DNA from: CAJQQY01 sp964352225
GTDB taxonomy: Bacteria; Bacteroidota; Bacteroidia; Chitinophagales; Saprospiraceae
Assembly: GCA_964352225.1 (NCBI GenBank)
Contig: CAYGRM010000066.1
Span: 1 to 22,274 of the forward strand
Direction: 5' to 3'
DNA length: 22,274 bases
This document shows, piece by piece, positions 15,081 to 22,274 of the stretch; positions within the stretch are counted from its first letter, which is position 1, and each line of letters begins with the position of its first letter. The notes under the pieces were generated by a model that searched no databases, had not been told where the DNA came from, and saw nothing but the letters and a program-made list of their open reading frames with translations. Both the position numbers and the translations under genes were made by a program.

Positions 15081-15941
15081 ATGAAATATTTAACAACACT
15101 TACATTACTACTTCTTCCTATCTTTATTTTTGCACTTCATGGAGATAGTTTAACTTATTTGACGCCGCAAGATAGTGTATTCCTCACCGTAGATGAAAGT
15201 AACCAAAAAATAATTCTTCATCAATTAGAGAAAAAACAGACCATGTATTCCTTGGCTAAATTCTATGGATTAGAAATTAATGAGGTGATGTACTACAATG
15301 AAGATCTAGGTGAAATTTCTGACATTTCAGTTGGTACTTTTATCCATATTCCCATTCCGAATAAAGCAATCAAACGATACCAACGTAATGATTTTGATGC
15401 AACAAAACACGCCTCCATTTATTACAAAGTAAAGAAAGGAGACACGCTTTATGGTGTTGCCAAGCGAATGTTTAGAATGCCGGTGGAAGATATCCAAAAA
15501 CGAAATAATTTAACTAATAATAATATTCAACCGGGGCAGTATTTGCAGGTAGGCTGGATAAGTACAGAAGGTATTCCGAGAGAATATCGTAAGCTAAGAC
15601 CTGTTCCACCTGAATGGCAAGCAAGTCAATTAAATGAGCGATATTACTTGCAAGCAAAAGGAATTAAATTTGAAAACGTAGAAAACGGAGTTGCGGCATG
15701 GAATAAAAATTCAAAGACAGAAGGGAAGCTTACAGCGCTACACAGTTCAGCTCCAATTAACTCGATTATTGAAGTAACCAATACGATGAATGATCGTTCT
15801 ATTTATTTGAAAGTAATAGGAAGACCCTCTAGGAAAGTATATTACGGTCCTAATGTTAAAGTTATCGTGACTCCTAAAGTAGCAAAAATGTTGGGAGTTC
15901 GAGATCATAGATTTTATGCTATTATAAAATCTTTAAAATAA
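15081..15941 (+). CDS. Exported LysM and double-psi beta-barrel protein
   Basis: A 286-residue envelope protein. Residues 1-18 are a signal peptide (MKYLTTLTLLLLPIFIFA). Two LysM modules follow: a weaker one at about 46-91 (HQLEKKQTMYSLAKFYGLEINEVMYYNE, ending GTFIHIP) and a typical one at 114-158 (YYKVKKGDTLYGVAKRM, ending GQYLQVG). LysM binds N-acetylglucosamine backbones such as peptidoglycan. The C-terminal 190-286 looks like an RlpA-type double-psi barrel (GVAAWN, GKLTALHSSAPINSIIEVTN, then VTPKVAKMLGV). The acidic residue of the RlpA NDRGP motif is not kept, since the matching stretch reads VIGRPS, so it is probably structural rather than lytic. The ATG at 15081 is chosen because it starts the signal peptide. 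Confidence 0.85.
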   Translation: MKYLTTLTLLLLPIFIFALHGDSLTYLTPQDSVFLTVDESNQKIILHQLEKKQTMYSLAKFYGLEINEVMYYNEDLGEISDISVGTFIHIPIPNKAIKRYQRNDFDATKHASIYYKVKKGDTLYGVAKRMFRMPVEDIQKRNNLTNNNIQPGQYLQVGWISTEGIPREYRKLRPVPPEWQASQLNERYYLQAKGIKFENVENGVAAWNKNSKTEGKLTALHSSAPINSIIEVTNTMNDRSIYLKVIGRPSRKVYYGPNVKVIVTPKVAKMLGVRDHRFYAIIKSLK

Positions 15942-15990
15942 ATAATTAAGCAAAGCTGACAAGCTAAATAAATTATTGATTTTTGAATGG

Positions 15991-16053
15991 AGAGTCGCTA
16001 AGACACAGAGTTCTCAATTTTTCTTTGAAAAATCTTCCCTTCACCGCGACTCT
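15991..16053. repeat. Short imperfect palindrome upstream of cbs
   Basis: AGAGTCGC (15991-15998) pairs with GCGACTCT (16046-16053); inside, TTTTTC and GAAAAA give a second stem. It contains the CTAAGACACAGAG wording typical of intergenic repeats in environmental genomes. The rest of the 261-bp spacer shows only a possible cbs promoter. Confidence 0.5.
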
Positions 16054-16130
16054 ACATCCAAAATAAAGCATAGTATTTTATTCTAATTCAATTTGGTGGT
16101 TGCAATGTCTATTTAAATTTACTAGCGTAA

Positions 16131-16165
16131 TTTGTTTCTTCTTGATTAAAAAAACCTGACCTTTG
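16131..16165 (+). promoter_or_regulatory. Candidate cbs promoter
   Basis: TTTG at 16131-16134 and GACCTTTG at 16158-16165 are 23 bp apart; the -7 box has one mismatch (G for the first T of TAnnTTTG). It lies about 38 bp before the start codon. Confidence 0.35.
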
Positions 16166-16202
16166 CACCATCAAATTACATTTCTAAATCCTTACTAATT
16201 TA

Positions 16203-17561
16203 ATGAACTATTATAATAATATCCTAGAAACGATTGGAAATACACCTCTCGTCAAAATCAATAAAGTGAACGAAGATATCCCTGCTTTGGTTCTTATCAA
16301 AGTGGAAACCTTCAATCCTGGTCACTCGATCAAAGATCGAATGGCAATCAAAATGCTCGAAGACGCTGAAAAACGTGGCGATATCAAACCGGGTGGAACG
16401 ATCATCGAATGTACTTCTGGAAATACTGGAATGGGCTTAGCTTTAGCTGCATGCGTAAAAGGCTACCGGACGATTTTCACCACGAGCGACAAACAATCGA
16501 AGGAGAAATTTGATATTTTAAGAGCACATGGTGCGGAGGTAATTGTTTGCCCGACGAATGTTGCGCCTGATGATCCTCGTTCTTATTATTCCGTTGCAGA
16601 AAAATTGAGTAAAGAAATTCCAAATTCTTACTGGTGTAATCAATATGACAACTTGTCGAATCGACAAGCTCATTACGAAAGTACCGGCCCTGAAATTTGG
16701 GCTCAGACTGAGGGAAAAGTTACTCATGTAGTGGTTGGAGTTGGTACAGGTGGAACGATTTCGGGAACTGGAAAATACCTAAAAGTGAAAAATCCTGATA
16801 TTAAAATGTGGGGAATCGATACTTATGGTTCTGTTTTTAAAAAATATCATGAGACAGGTGTCTTCGATGAAAAAGAAATTTACCCATATATCACAGAAGC
16901 AATTGGAGAAGATATTTTACCTAAAAATGTAGACTTCTCGGTGATCGATCATTTCGAAAAAGTAACAGATAAGGATGGAGCGGTGATGGCTCGACGATTG
17001 GCAAGAGAGGAAGGTTTATTTTTGGGATATTCTGCAGGATCTGCTTTTGCAGGATTGCTGCAGATGAAAGATAAATTGACGAAAGATGATGTAGTTGTAG
17101 TTTTGATTCACGATCATGGAAGTCGATATGTTGGAAAATTATACAATGATGATTGGATGAGAGATCGAGGATTTTTGGATGATGACTTGAAAGTAAGAGA
17201 TGTCATTTCGAAAAAAACGGATAAAGAATTTTTATCGATTACCAAAGATATCACGGTTCGTGAGGCATTCAAAATGATGAAAGATCGAGATATTTCTCAA
17301 ATGCCGGTGATGGAGGGTGATGAAATTATTGGTTCAATCACAGAGACAACTGTCTTGAATTATTTGTTGGAAAACCCATTGAATAATTCTGAAAATAGTA
17401 TTGAATCAATCTTAGAACCTGCTTTTCCAATGGTTGAAGTAGATCTGCCTTGTAAGCAATTAAGTAAATATTTTTCTAAAAAAACGCCTGCGGTGATTGC
17501 GAAAGATAAAGCAGGGATGCTGCATATCTTGACGCAGTATGATATTATTCAGGCGGTGTAA
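16203..17561 (+). CDS. cbs: Cystathionine beta-synthase with C-terminal CBS pair
   Basis: A 452-residue fold-type II PLP enzyme condensing serine and homocysteine to cystathionine (transsulfuration). The catalytic domain (1 to about 325) has IGNTPLV, the PLP lysine in NPGHSIKDR (Lys44), the TSGNTG phosphate/substrate loop (about 70-75), the GVGTGGTISGTG loop, EEGLFLGYSAGSA and DHGSRYVGKLYNDDWM. The last is characteristic of CBS rather than cysteine synthase. A CBS-domain pair (about 335-452: RDVISKKTDKEFLSI, SQMPVMEGDEIIGSITE, then HILTQYDIIQAV) probably binds an adenosyl ligand and regulates activity. Start at the ATG at 16203; length fits two-domain CBS enzymes. It is monocistronic, with a hairpin terminator at 17584. 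Confidence 0.93.
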   Translation: MNYYNNILETIGNTPLVKINKVNEDIPALVLIKVETFNPGHSIKDRMAIKMLEDAEKRGDIKPGGTIIECTSGNTGMGLALAACVKGYRTIFTTSDKQSKEKFDILRAHGAEVIVCPTNVAPDDPRSYYSVAEKLSKEIPNSYWCNQYDNLSNRQAHYESTGPEIWAQTEGKVTHVVVGVGTGGTISGTGKYLKVKNPDIKMWGIDTYGSVFKKYHETGVFDEKEIYPYITEAIGEDILPKNVDFSVIDHFEKVTDKDGAVMARRLAREEGLFLGYSAGSAFAGLLQMKDKLTKDDVVVVLIHDHGSRYVGKLYNDDWMRDRGFLDDDLKVRDVISKKTDKEFLSITKDITVREAFKMMKDRDISQMPVMEGDEIIGSITETTVLNYLLENPLNNSENSIESILEPAFPMVEVDLPCKQLSKYFSKKTPAVIAKDKAGMLHILTQYDIIQAV

Positions 17562-17583
17562 TTTTAGTGATGAGTTAGAAGTG

Positions 17584-17629
17584 ATGAGTGATGAGTACCA
17601 TGTGGGTATTCATCACTCATTTCTTTTTT
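17584..17629 (+). terminator. Hairpin terminator of cbs within the left repeat
   Basis: ATGAGTGATGAGTACC (17584-17599) pairs with GGTATTCATCACTCAT (17605-17620) over 16 bp with one G-T pair and a 5-nt loop, followed by TTCTTTTTT (17621-17629). It overlaps the left terminal repeat and reaches the stop codon of the S23 gene. Confidence 0.75.
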
Positions 17630-18056
17630 AACCTAAAAGGAAAAATGTGGTGGCTATGAGAATTATTATGGTGGTGGTTTTAATTTTTAAATTTTTCTTC
17701 TTTGTGTGAATGGAACTTCTTACCATTTTCATCACTTCTTCAGAATCTGAATAGATTGATTTATGCTCTTCTTCTGATAAATAATTAGTAGCTTTTAATA
17801 AGTCCAACCAATATTGCGTTTCTCCTAATTCTTTTTGTGCAATGGCTAATTTATGCACAAAATCCATACTACTTTCAGCATTTCCTGCTTCTCTGACCAT
17901 TGCGCCAGGGTTCGTTCCAGATCGCAAAATTTGTTTACTCAAGGTAAACTCCTTCTTTTCATTTTTTAAATGTTGGTATAATTTTACAATTCTAATTGCA
18001 AGTCGAAATAACTTTTCCCTCAATGGACTATGAGGTTTGGATGTTTTGTTTCTCAT
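17628..18056 (-). CDS. Four-helix-bundle protein of the 23S rRNA intervening-sequence (S23) family
   Basis: A 142-residue protein. Residues about 11-115 match the S23/IVS four-helix bundle: PLREKLFRLAIRIVKLYQHL, the family core ILRSGTNPGAMVREAGNAES (43-62), DFVHKLAIAQKELGETQYWLDLL (65-87) and a last helix to about 115. The family was first found in intervening sequences of 23S rRNA, also occurs free in many genomes, and is related to the Avd accessory protein of diversity-generating retroelements; its molecular role outside Avd is unclear. No reverse transcriptase or variable repeat is in this window. Odd point: after KKKNLKIK the chain ends in a hydrophobic tail (127-142, TTTIIILIATTFFLLG), beyond the usual family end. 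The gene lies inside a 31-bp inverted-repeat pair, opposite to cbs. Confidence 0.88.
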   Translation of the reverse strand: MRNKTSKPHSPLREKLFRLAIRIVKLYQHLKNEKKEFTLSKQILRSGTNPGAMVREAGNAESSMDFVHKLAIAQKELGETQYWLDLLKATNYLSEEEHKSIYSDSEEVMKMVRSSIHTKKKNLKIKTTTIIILIATTFFLLG

Positions 18057-18157
18057 AGTTATAGATGTTTAATTTATCTAAACTACGTTTTTTTATGAGA
18101 AAATAAATACTAAGAAATGATTTTTTTAATCACAAGAATAGAGCGCCTCTCGTCAAA

Positions 18158-18188
18158 ACTCATCACTCATCACTTCTAACTCATTACT
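18158..18188 (-). repeat. Right terminal inverted repeat of the S23 unit
   Basis: This 31-bp stretch is the inverted copy of 17566-17596, with one mismatch (GTAATG for GTGATG near the outer end). It starts 102 bp upstream of the S23 start codon and ends 5 bp before the NlpC/P60 stop codon. Confidence 0.85.
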
Positions 18189-18192
18189 ATTT

Positions 18193-19041
18193 TCAAAAAA
18201 TCTCAATCTGATTCGTCACCTCATCTTCACTCGAAGAATCCTTTTTGATTGATTTAGGTAAGGTAGGAAGTACTCGTTTGGTCACTCTCAACTTATGGGT
18301 ATATTTCTCCGTATCCACATTAAAAATTCCAAAGTGATCAATTTTATCAATTCGAACTTGCCCAGAAGAGTGAATAATTTTTCCATCTTCCAACAATAAA
18401 CCTACGTGAGTAATCACGCCTTTTCTATTTTCAAAAAAAGCTAAATCGCCTGCTTGAGCTTGTTCTACAAAGTCAACCATTTCTCCAACTTCAACTTGCT
18501 GGGCGGCATCACGAGGTAACTTTATTCCAATCATTCTAAATATGATTTGAGTAAAACCAGAACAGTCAATTCCGAAAGGACTACGTCCACCCCATTGGTA
18601 AGGTGCGTACAAATATCGACGAGCAATTTTGGTGAGTAAATCTGAACTTGGTTCGAGTTCAGAGGGAACTACAGCTTGCCCGCTGAAAGTATAACTCGTT
18701 CCATTCAAACTAAAATGGATGCCATCGTACTTAGGAAGAGTTGCCCCCAAGGTTACGGGAACAGAATGTTCCTTTGTCATAGCACCTTGCATGAGTTCGA
18801 TGCTGCAAGCAAAATTATTTTGATACTCTTCAAATTCAGCAGAGGTAATTGGCTTGATTTGTTTGGTATCTACCCACCCAATATAATTATCCCAAGCGCA
18901 TCGCACCTTTGTCCAATTTTTTCCTTTTCGATCCAATACTTCTACCATTTCTCCAAATAATAGTTGAGAAACCATCTCACTTGAGTCGGAAGAAGCACTT
19001 CGAATAGGGACCACACTTAAAGGGCAAATGCCATAGTTCAT
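18193..19041 (-). CDS. SH3-NlpC/P60 (C40) cysteine peptidase
   Basis: A 282-residue protein with an N-terminal bacterial SH3 domain (about 1-62: RSASSDSSEMVSQLLFGEMVEVLD, then KVRCAWDNYIGWVD), a middle SH3-like region to about 125, and a C-terminal NlpC/P60 domain. The catalytic triad is visible: Cys160 in GIDCSGFTQ, His212 in ITHVGLLL and His224 in KIIHSSG. The GGRSPFGIDCSG lead-in and LPRDAAQQ are typical. There is no signal peptide, so it probably acts in the cytoplasm on recycled muropeptides, like gamma-D-glutamyl-L-diamino acid endopeptidases of the YkfC type; that substrate is inferred from family and missing export signal. It has its own start 166 bp downstream of the second T9SS gene, behind a terminator. 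Its TGA is adjacent to the S23 unit. Confidence 0.92.
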   Translation of the reverse strand: MNYGICPLSVVPIRSASSDSSEMVSQLLFGEMVEVLDRKGKNWTKVRCAWDNYIGWVDTKQIKPITSAEFEEYQNNFACSIELMQGAMTKEHSVPVTLGATLPKYDGIHFSLNGTSYTFSGQAVVPSELEPSSDLLTKIARRYLYAPYQWGGRSPFGIDCSGFTQIIFRMIGIKLPRDAAQQVEVGEMVDFVEQAQAGDLAFFENRKGVITHVGLLLEDGKIIHSSGQVRIDKIDHFGIFNVDTEKYTHKLRVTKRVLPTLPKSIKKDSSSEDEVTNQIEIF

Positions 19042-19145
19042 AAACTGAATTTTTAGATGACCTAAAAATAGTCCAATTGAAGGAAATTACATAATCTTTG
19101 AAAATTTTAAATTTCAATTACTTGTTTAAACTTTTTTAGTTTTCC

Positions 19146-19181
19146 AAAAAAAAAACCGAAACACTTAACAAGTGCTTCGGT
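19146..19181 (-). terminator. Rho-independent terminator of the second Asp-box gene
   Basis: On the minus strand, ACCGAA-G-CACTT pairs with AAGTG-T-TTCGGT (19155-19181; one G-T pair, 3-nt loop), followed by a T run (plus-strand A run, 19146-19155). It separates the T9SS gene from the NlpC/P60 gene. Confidence 0.9.
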
Positions 19182-19206
19182 ACTTTTTCTTCTACATTAA
19201 TCTTTT

Positions 19207-22083
19207 CTAAAAAACAATCAACTGACCAGATTGAAGAGCCACTTTAGTTTGAGTATTTTTTATTAGATAAAAATAACTTCCACCTAGGAATCCCTCAGTC
19301 GAGATGACTGCATTTTCTTTCAAAAATTCTTCTTTTACCATTCGTCCATTGGTATCAAAAATTTGTAACAACATATTTACATTTGAATTTTCAATAAAAA
19401 ACTGGTCTCCTTTTCTTATTGGATTTGGAAAAACGGAAACAGTTGGAAATGCTTCTTTAACCTCAATTGATTTGGTCTCAGAGTATTCATATTTTTCATT
19501 AAAATCTACTTGCTTCAGGCGGTAATAATTTAACCCGATTTTTGGATTTGAATCATAAATCTGATAATCATTTTGAACCACTCCATTTCCTTTTGATGGT
19601 ACTTGATCTATGACTTCAAAATTAACACCATCCACACTTCGTTCTATTTCAAAATAATCATTATTAGTTTCGCTTGCCGTAGCCCAATCAATTTTTACTC
19701 GCTGATTTTCCAATAGTTGCACATCAAAAGAAATCAATTCTACTGGCAAAGGTTGGGAAGTGATTTGGAAATCCCATATCCCCCTTCCATAGGTTCCGAA
19801 TCGTACCAATTGATCACTATCTACGTATTCTACTGAGTAGTATCGTTGTAAAGGTGCCGACGTTCCCATCATCGAATACCAACTATCATCAGCGACCACA
19901 TACACGTAAGGCCCAACATCTGTTGCCGCAAAAAGTAAAGTTTCAGTATCATTAGCCACTATCTCATGTACTAATAAACTTGGCAATCCATTACTCATCG
20001 AGGTAAAAGTTACTCCCCCATCTGTTGATTTCCAAATAGGATCATTACTATATCCACTACCTCCAAAATAAACTAAATTAGAGGTAACTGTCGAAGCAAA
20101 AATAGTTGCACCATATAACCAGTATTCACCTGGCCCAGTAAAGCTGGCTGTTTTATTCCAAGTCGTTCCACCATTATTGGAGTAGAAAAAAGTTCCGTCA
20201 TCCGTGGCTACATATAATCGATTAGCATCAACATAGGATGGTTCGATTGCTGAAATAGCAGAGGAACCTGAATTAGAGTTCGCTAAAAAATCATAACTAA
20301 ATTGTGTCGCTGAAATAGAGTTACCACTTGCATTTGCAGTCAAAGTAACTAAATGAGATCCTGGTCCGTTTGTAATATCACCACCCGCTACATAAATAGA
20401 ATTGTCGGCAGGATCGACCGTTTCGGAAGTTGGATAAATCCAATCTGACACGGGAGGATCAGTTCCTTCTACCGTGTAAGAAGCACTAATGCTACTTGTC
20501 TGTGGATTATGATAATAAGTCACCCAACCGAATGGATAAACTGTCCAAAGACTTTGATCATTTCGAGAAAAAGATGTGTGCCCATAATCTCCTGAAATTA
20601 CTTGAGTAAAATCGACTGGTCCAGTTGCAGCACTTGCAACGGAGGTTCTTTGGTGGCCTTGATCTTGAGTTCCACCATAAACGTAATTAGAATTTAAGGG
20701 ATCAGTTCGCACATCATAAAATTGCCCTATATTTAAGCCTGCTGCTCCCGCATTAGTAGTCGTCAAAAGATTATCATAAGATGCGTGCAATCCTCCATGA
20801 TTCGCAACTAAAGTAAATTGAGTTCCATCAGTTTTTTCATAAGATTCAATATCCATGATATCAGCATGGATGTAATTATTATTACTATAGTAGTTTTGCC
20901 ATGTATTTACTTTTGTCCAAGTTGCTCCAGAATTATACGATCGATAACACTCCACCGCACCCATATACAGCTTAGTTGCATCAAATGGCGAAACTGAAAA
21001 TCCAACTCCCCACGTATCCACAGGTGTCGAACCTTGGAACGTCCAAGTCGCTCCCATATCTATTGATTTATACACATCAGATTTTTCCATTAATGCATAA
21101 AGCGTGGTATCTGTACCTGATATATTTCCTTCTAAGTCTAACCAAACTTCCTGAGCCAAAATGGTATTTGTACCTCGCAACTTTGAGGTTGTTCCATTGA
21201 TAGTGTATAATTCTTTTCCTTGATGCAAAACAAAAACAGTTGTACCACCCAAAGGCAACCATAGCTTGGTATGATTTGAATTTACCCATTCCGTTCCTAC
21301 TGGATCGTAGGTTGCAATTTTGGTGAAATTAACGCCAAAATCAGTTGATCGATAAACCCACATCCGTGGTGCCCAAGGAGAAGGATCCCAAACTCGACGC
21401 ATATAATAAATTGTCCCATCATCAAGACCAACTATCTCTGTTGGTTCTCCCCAATTATCAACAGAAGTAACATCCATCACCGAGGCCGTCCAAGTCACAC
21501 CATTATCTGAGGAATAATATAAATCTTTATTTATTGCAGCTACAATGAATTTAGTTCCAGCACCATTATCCACCACTTTCAGTATACCATTTCTGAATTG
21601 AATATCTTCATTGAGTGAAGTCCATGAGCTGCCATCTAAATTCCCTTGCCAAATAGTTCCGCCTCCAGATATTCCGTAAACCTTATTCGCTGCTTTGTCA
21701 TAGTCAAGTGTTCCTAAATTTCCAGCATTATTATTACTTCCCAATTCTATCCATTCTCCCGTCAAATTACCATTCCCAAATGTTTCGGATGTTCTAAGTG
21801 AAGTATTCACTCCATTTCGTTTTTCGAAAATCTGTAGCCGAGTTTGATTATCAATAGCTTCCCAATCTGTACCAGGGGCAGCACGGTGAATCATTTGATG
21901 CCATCTTTCTTTTGCATCACTCCCTTCACCTTCCAATTGACCTTCGAAGATTTGAGTTTCGCCTTTGGTTGGTGGAGGATTAAATTTTTTATTGAAACTA
22001 CTTTCATTTTGAAAAAAAAGGAAAAGAACAATAGCTAAAGTCATAAAACCAAATAGTACTTTTGGTAAAAACTTATAATTCAT
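19207..22083 (-). CDS. Second large Asp-box (BNR) T9SS protein
   Basis: A 958-residue exported protein. Residues 7-24 are a hydrophobic export signal, but no AxA-type cleavage site is visible and the next residues read QNESSF, so it may stay as an anchor until processed elsewhere. The body carries at least six Asp-boxes (near 191, 246, 340, 382, 634 and 686) in a VPS10/sialidase-like propeller, with the HADI motif at 406-409 that is shared with the first paralogue. LPVELISF (779-786) starts a fibronectin-like domain (to about 875). A T9SS type A sorting domain fills 878-958 (VFPNPIRKGDQFF to GQLIVF); its end is less basic than the usual KKLIxK form. I start at the ATG at 22083, where the signal begins; 26 further in-frame codons upstream lack such features. 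Function is unknown; adhesion or extracellular polymer binding is plausible. Confidence 0.92.
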   Translation of the reverse strand: MNYKFLPKVLFGFMTLAIVLFLFFQNESSFNKKFNPPPTKGETQIFEGQLEGEGSDAKERWHQMIHRAAPGTDWEAIDNQTRLQIFEKRNGVNTSLRTSETFGNGNLTGEWIELGSNNNAGNLGTLDYDKAANKVYGISGGGTIWQGNLDGSSWTSLNEDIQFRNGILKVVDNGAGTKFIVAAINKDLYYSSDNGVTWTASVMDVTSVDNWGEPTEIVGLDDGTIYYMRRVWDPSPWAPRMWVYRSTDFGVNFTKIATYDPVGTEWVNSNHTKLWLPLGGTTVFVLHQGKELYTINGTTSKLRGTNTILAQEVWLDLEGNISGTDTTLYALMEKSDVYKSIDMGATWTFQGSTPVDTWGVGFSVSPFDATKLYMGAVECYRSYNSGATWTKVNTWQNYYSNNNYIHADIMDIESYEKTDGTQFTLVANHGGLHASYDNLLTTTNAGAAGLNIGQFYDVRTDPLNSNYVYGGTQDQGHQRTSVASAATGPVDFTQVISGDYGHTSFSRNDQSLWTVYPFGWVTYYHNPQTSSISASYTVEGTDPPVSDWIYPTSETVDPADNSIYVAGGDITNGPGSHLVTLTANASGNSISATQFSYDFLANSNSGSSAISAIEPSYVDANRLYVATDDGTFFYSNNGGTTWNKTASFTGPGEYWLYGATIFASTVTSNLVYFGGSGYSNDPIWKSTDGGVTFTSMSNGLPSLLVHEIVANDTETLLFAATDVGPYVYVVADDSWYSMMGTSAPLQRYYSVEYVDSDQLVRFGTYGRGIWDFQITSQPLPVELISFDVQLLENQRVKIDWATASETNNDYFEIERSVDGVNFEVIDQVPSKGNGVVQNDYQIYDSNPKIGLNYYRLKQVDFNEKYEYSETKSIEVKEAFPTVSVFPNPIRKGDQFFIENSNVNMLLQIFDTNGRMVKEEFLKENAVISTEGFLGGSYFYLIKNTQTKVALQSGQLIVF

Positions 22084-22209
22084 TTTATGCGAATTTTGTG
22101 GGTAAAAAAATAATACAGCTTTTAATTTTGGCTTGGGGAGAATTGCATGTTTTTTATACAATCAATTTTTTCAGAGACGTAAACCTAAAAATAATAAAAA
22201 TTTTAAATT

Positions 22210-22274
22210 ATGTCAGAAAGCCACATAAATCAAAATAAAGTGCGAGCATTGATAAAAGGTAAATTGATTTTATT
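22210..22274 (+). CDS. Possible start of a further gene, cut by the window end
   Basis: An ATG at 22210 opens a frame that runs without a stop to the last base (MSESHINQNKVRALIKGKLIL). It is divergent from the T9SS gene, 127 bp away, and preceded by AT-rich sequence suited to a promoter. The 21 visible residues are not enough to recognise a family. Confidence 0.4.
   Translation, partial: MSESHINQNKVRALIKGKLIL

Larger units (their letters stand above)
17566..18188. mobile_element. Inverted-repeat-bounded unit carrying an S23 four-helix-bundle gene
   Basis: The ends 17566-17596 and 18158-18188 are 31-bp inverted repeats matching at 30 of 31 positions, made of AGTGATGAG-type words. ATTTT occurs directly outside both ends (17561-17565 and 18189-18193), as a 5-bp target duplication would. 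The 623-bp interior holds only the S23 gene on the minus strand. It sits exactly between the stop codons of cbs and the NlpC/P60 gene. There is no transposase, so it would have to be a non-autonomous element, or an IVS-like unit outside rRNA. The ATTTT match alone could be chance in AT-rich DNA. Confidence 0.5.

Noticed and set aside
17566..17620. GATGAGT tandem words read as a CRISPR or direct-repeat array
   Set aside because: Repeats are short, unspaced and inverted, with no unique spacers and no cas genes nearby.
17628..18056. S23 protein as the Avd part of a diversity-generating retroelement
   Set aside because: No reverse transcriptase, template repeat or variable target is present in the window.

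Overview
The window looks like AT-rich chromosomal DNA of a member of the Bacteroidota, plausibly Saprospiria-like. The signs are two very large secreted proteins ending in type A Por/T9SS C-terminal sorting domains preceded by the LPVELISF linker, -7 boxes of the Bacteroidota type (TAnnTTTG), a lipoprotein with a CKKDD surface-export-like start, a TPR-TM-HTH regulator and a degenerate Nudix regulator of the AraR/NrtR kind. No ribosomal RNA, tRNA, CRISPR array, integrase or canonical insertion sequence was seen. The genus assignment is inference.

Layout. 1-1331: a terminator from an upstream gene, then dapF (lysine and peptidoglycan synthesis) convergent with a small TPR protein; one hairpin covers both stop codons. 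1613-3418: etfB-etfA, the electron-transfer flavoprotein, with a clear -7 box. 3597-4229: a bifunctional-nuclease (DUF151) protein with a UVR tail. 4393-4773: a small lipoprotein. 4957-6921: a stand-alone PAS-like protein whose stop codon directly abuts that of a convergent TPR-transmembrane-HTH regulator. 7188-10109: a 973-residue Asp-box (BNR) protein carried by T9SS, divergent from that regulator. 10215-11830: a CYTH phosphatase-like protein and threonine aldolase on the minus strand. 12001-12715: a Nudix/winged-helix regulator interrupted only by ten Ns that look like a scaffolding artefact. 12773-14893: kdsB followed by a GT-C membrane glycosyltransferase, suggesting a lipopolysaccharide or envelope-glycan role. 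15081-15941: a LysM/double-psi-barrel exported protein. 16203-17561: cystathionine beta-synthase with CBS domains. 17566-18188: an inverted-repeat-bounded unit holding a four-helix-bundle (S23/IVS) gene. 18193-19041: an SH3-NlpC/P60 peptidase. 19207-22083: a second Asp-box T9SS protein. 22210-end: the start of a possible further gene. No gene-free stretch exceeds about 300 bases; 1-152 shows nothing recognisable.

Most genes are housekeeping or envelope functions in monocistronic or two-gene units. The unusual content is between the genes: at least six different perfect or near-perfect palindromic elements built from short AT-rich words sit at gene ends. The most interesting is the 623-bp unit between cbs and the NlpC/P60 gene. 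It has 31-bp terminal inverted repeats (30 of 31 matching), a 5-bp ATTTT direct repeat on each side, and carries only the S23 four-helix-bundle gene. That is the layout of a small mobile element or of an rRNA-type intervening sequence placed outside rRNA.
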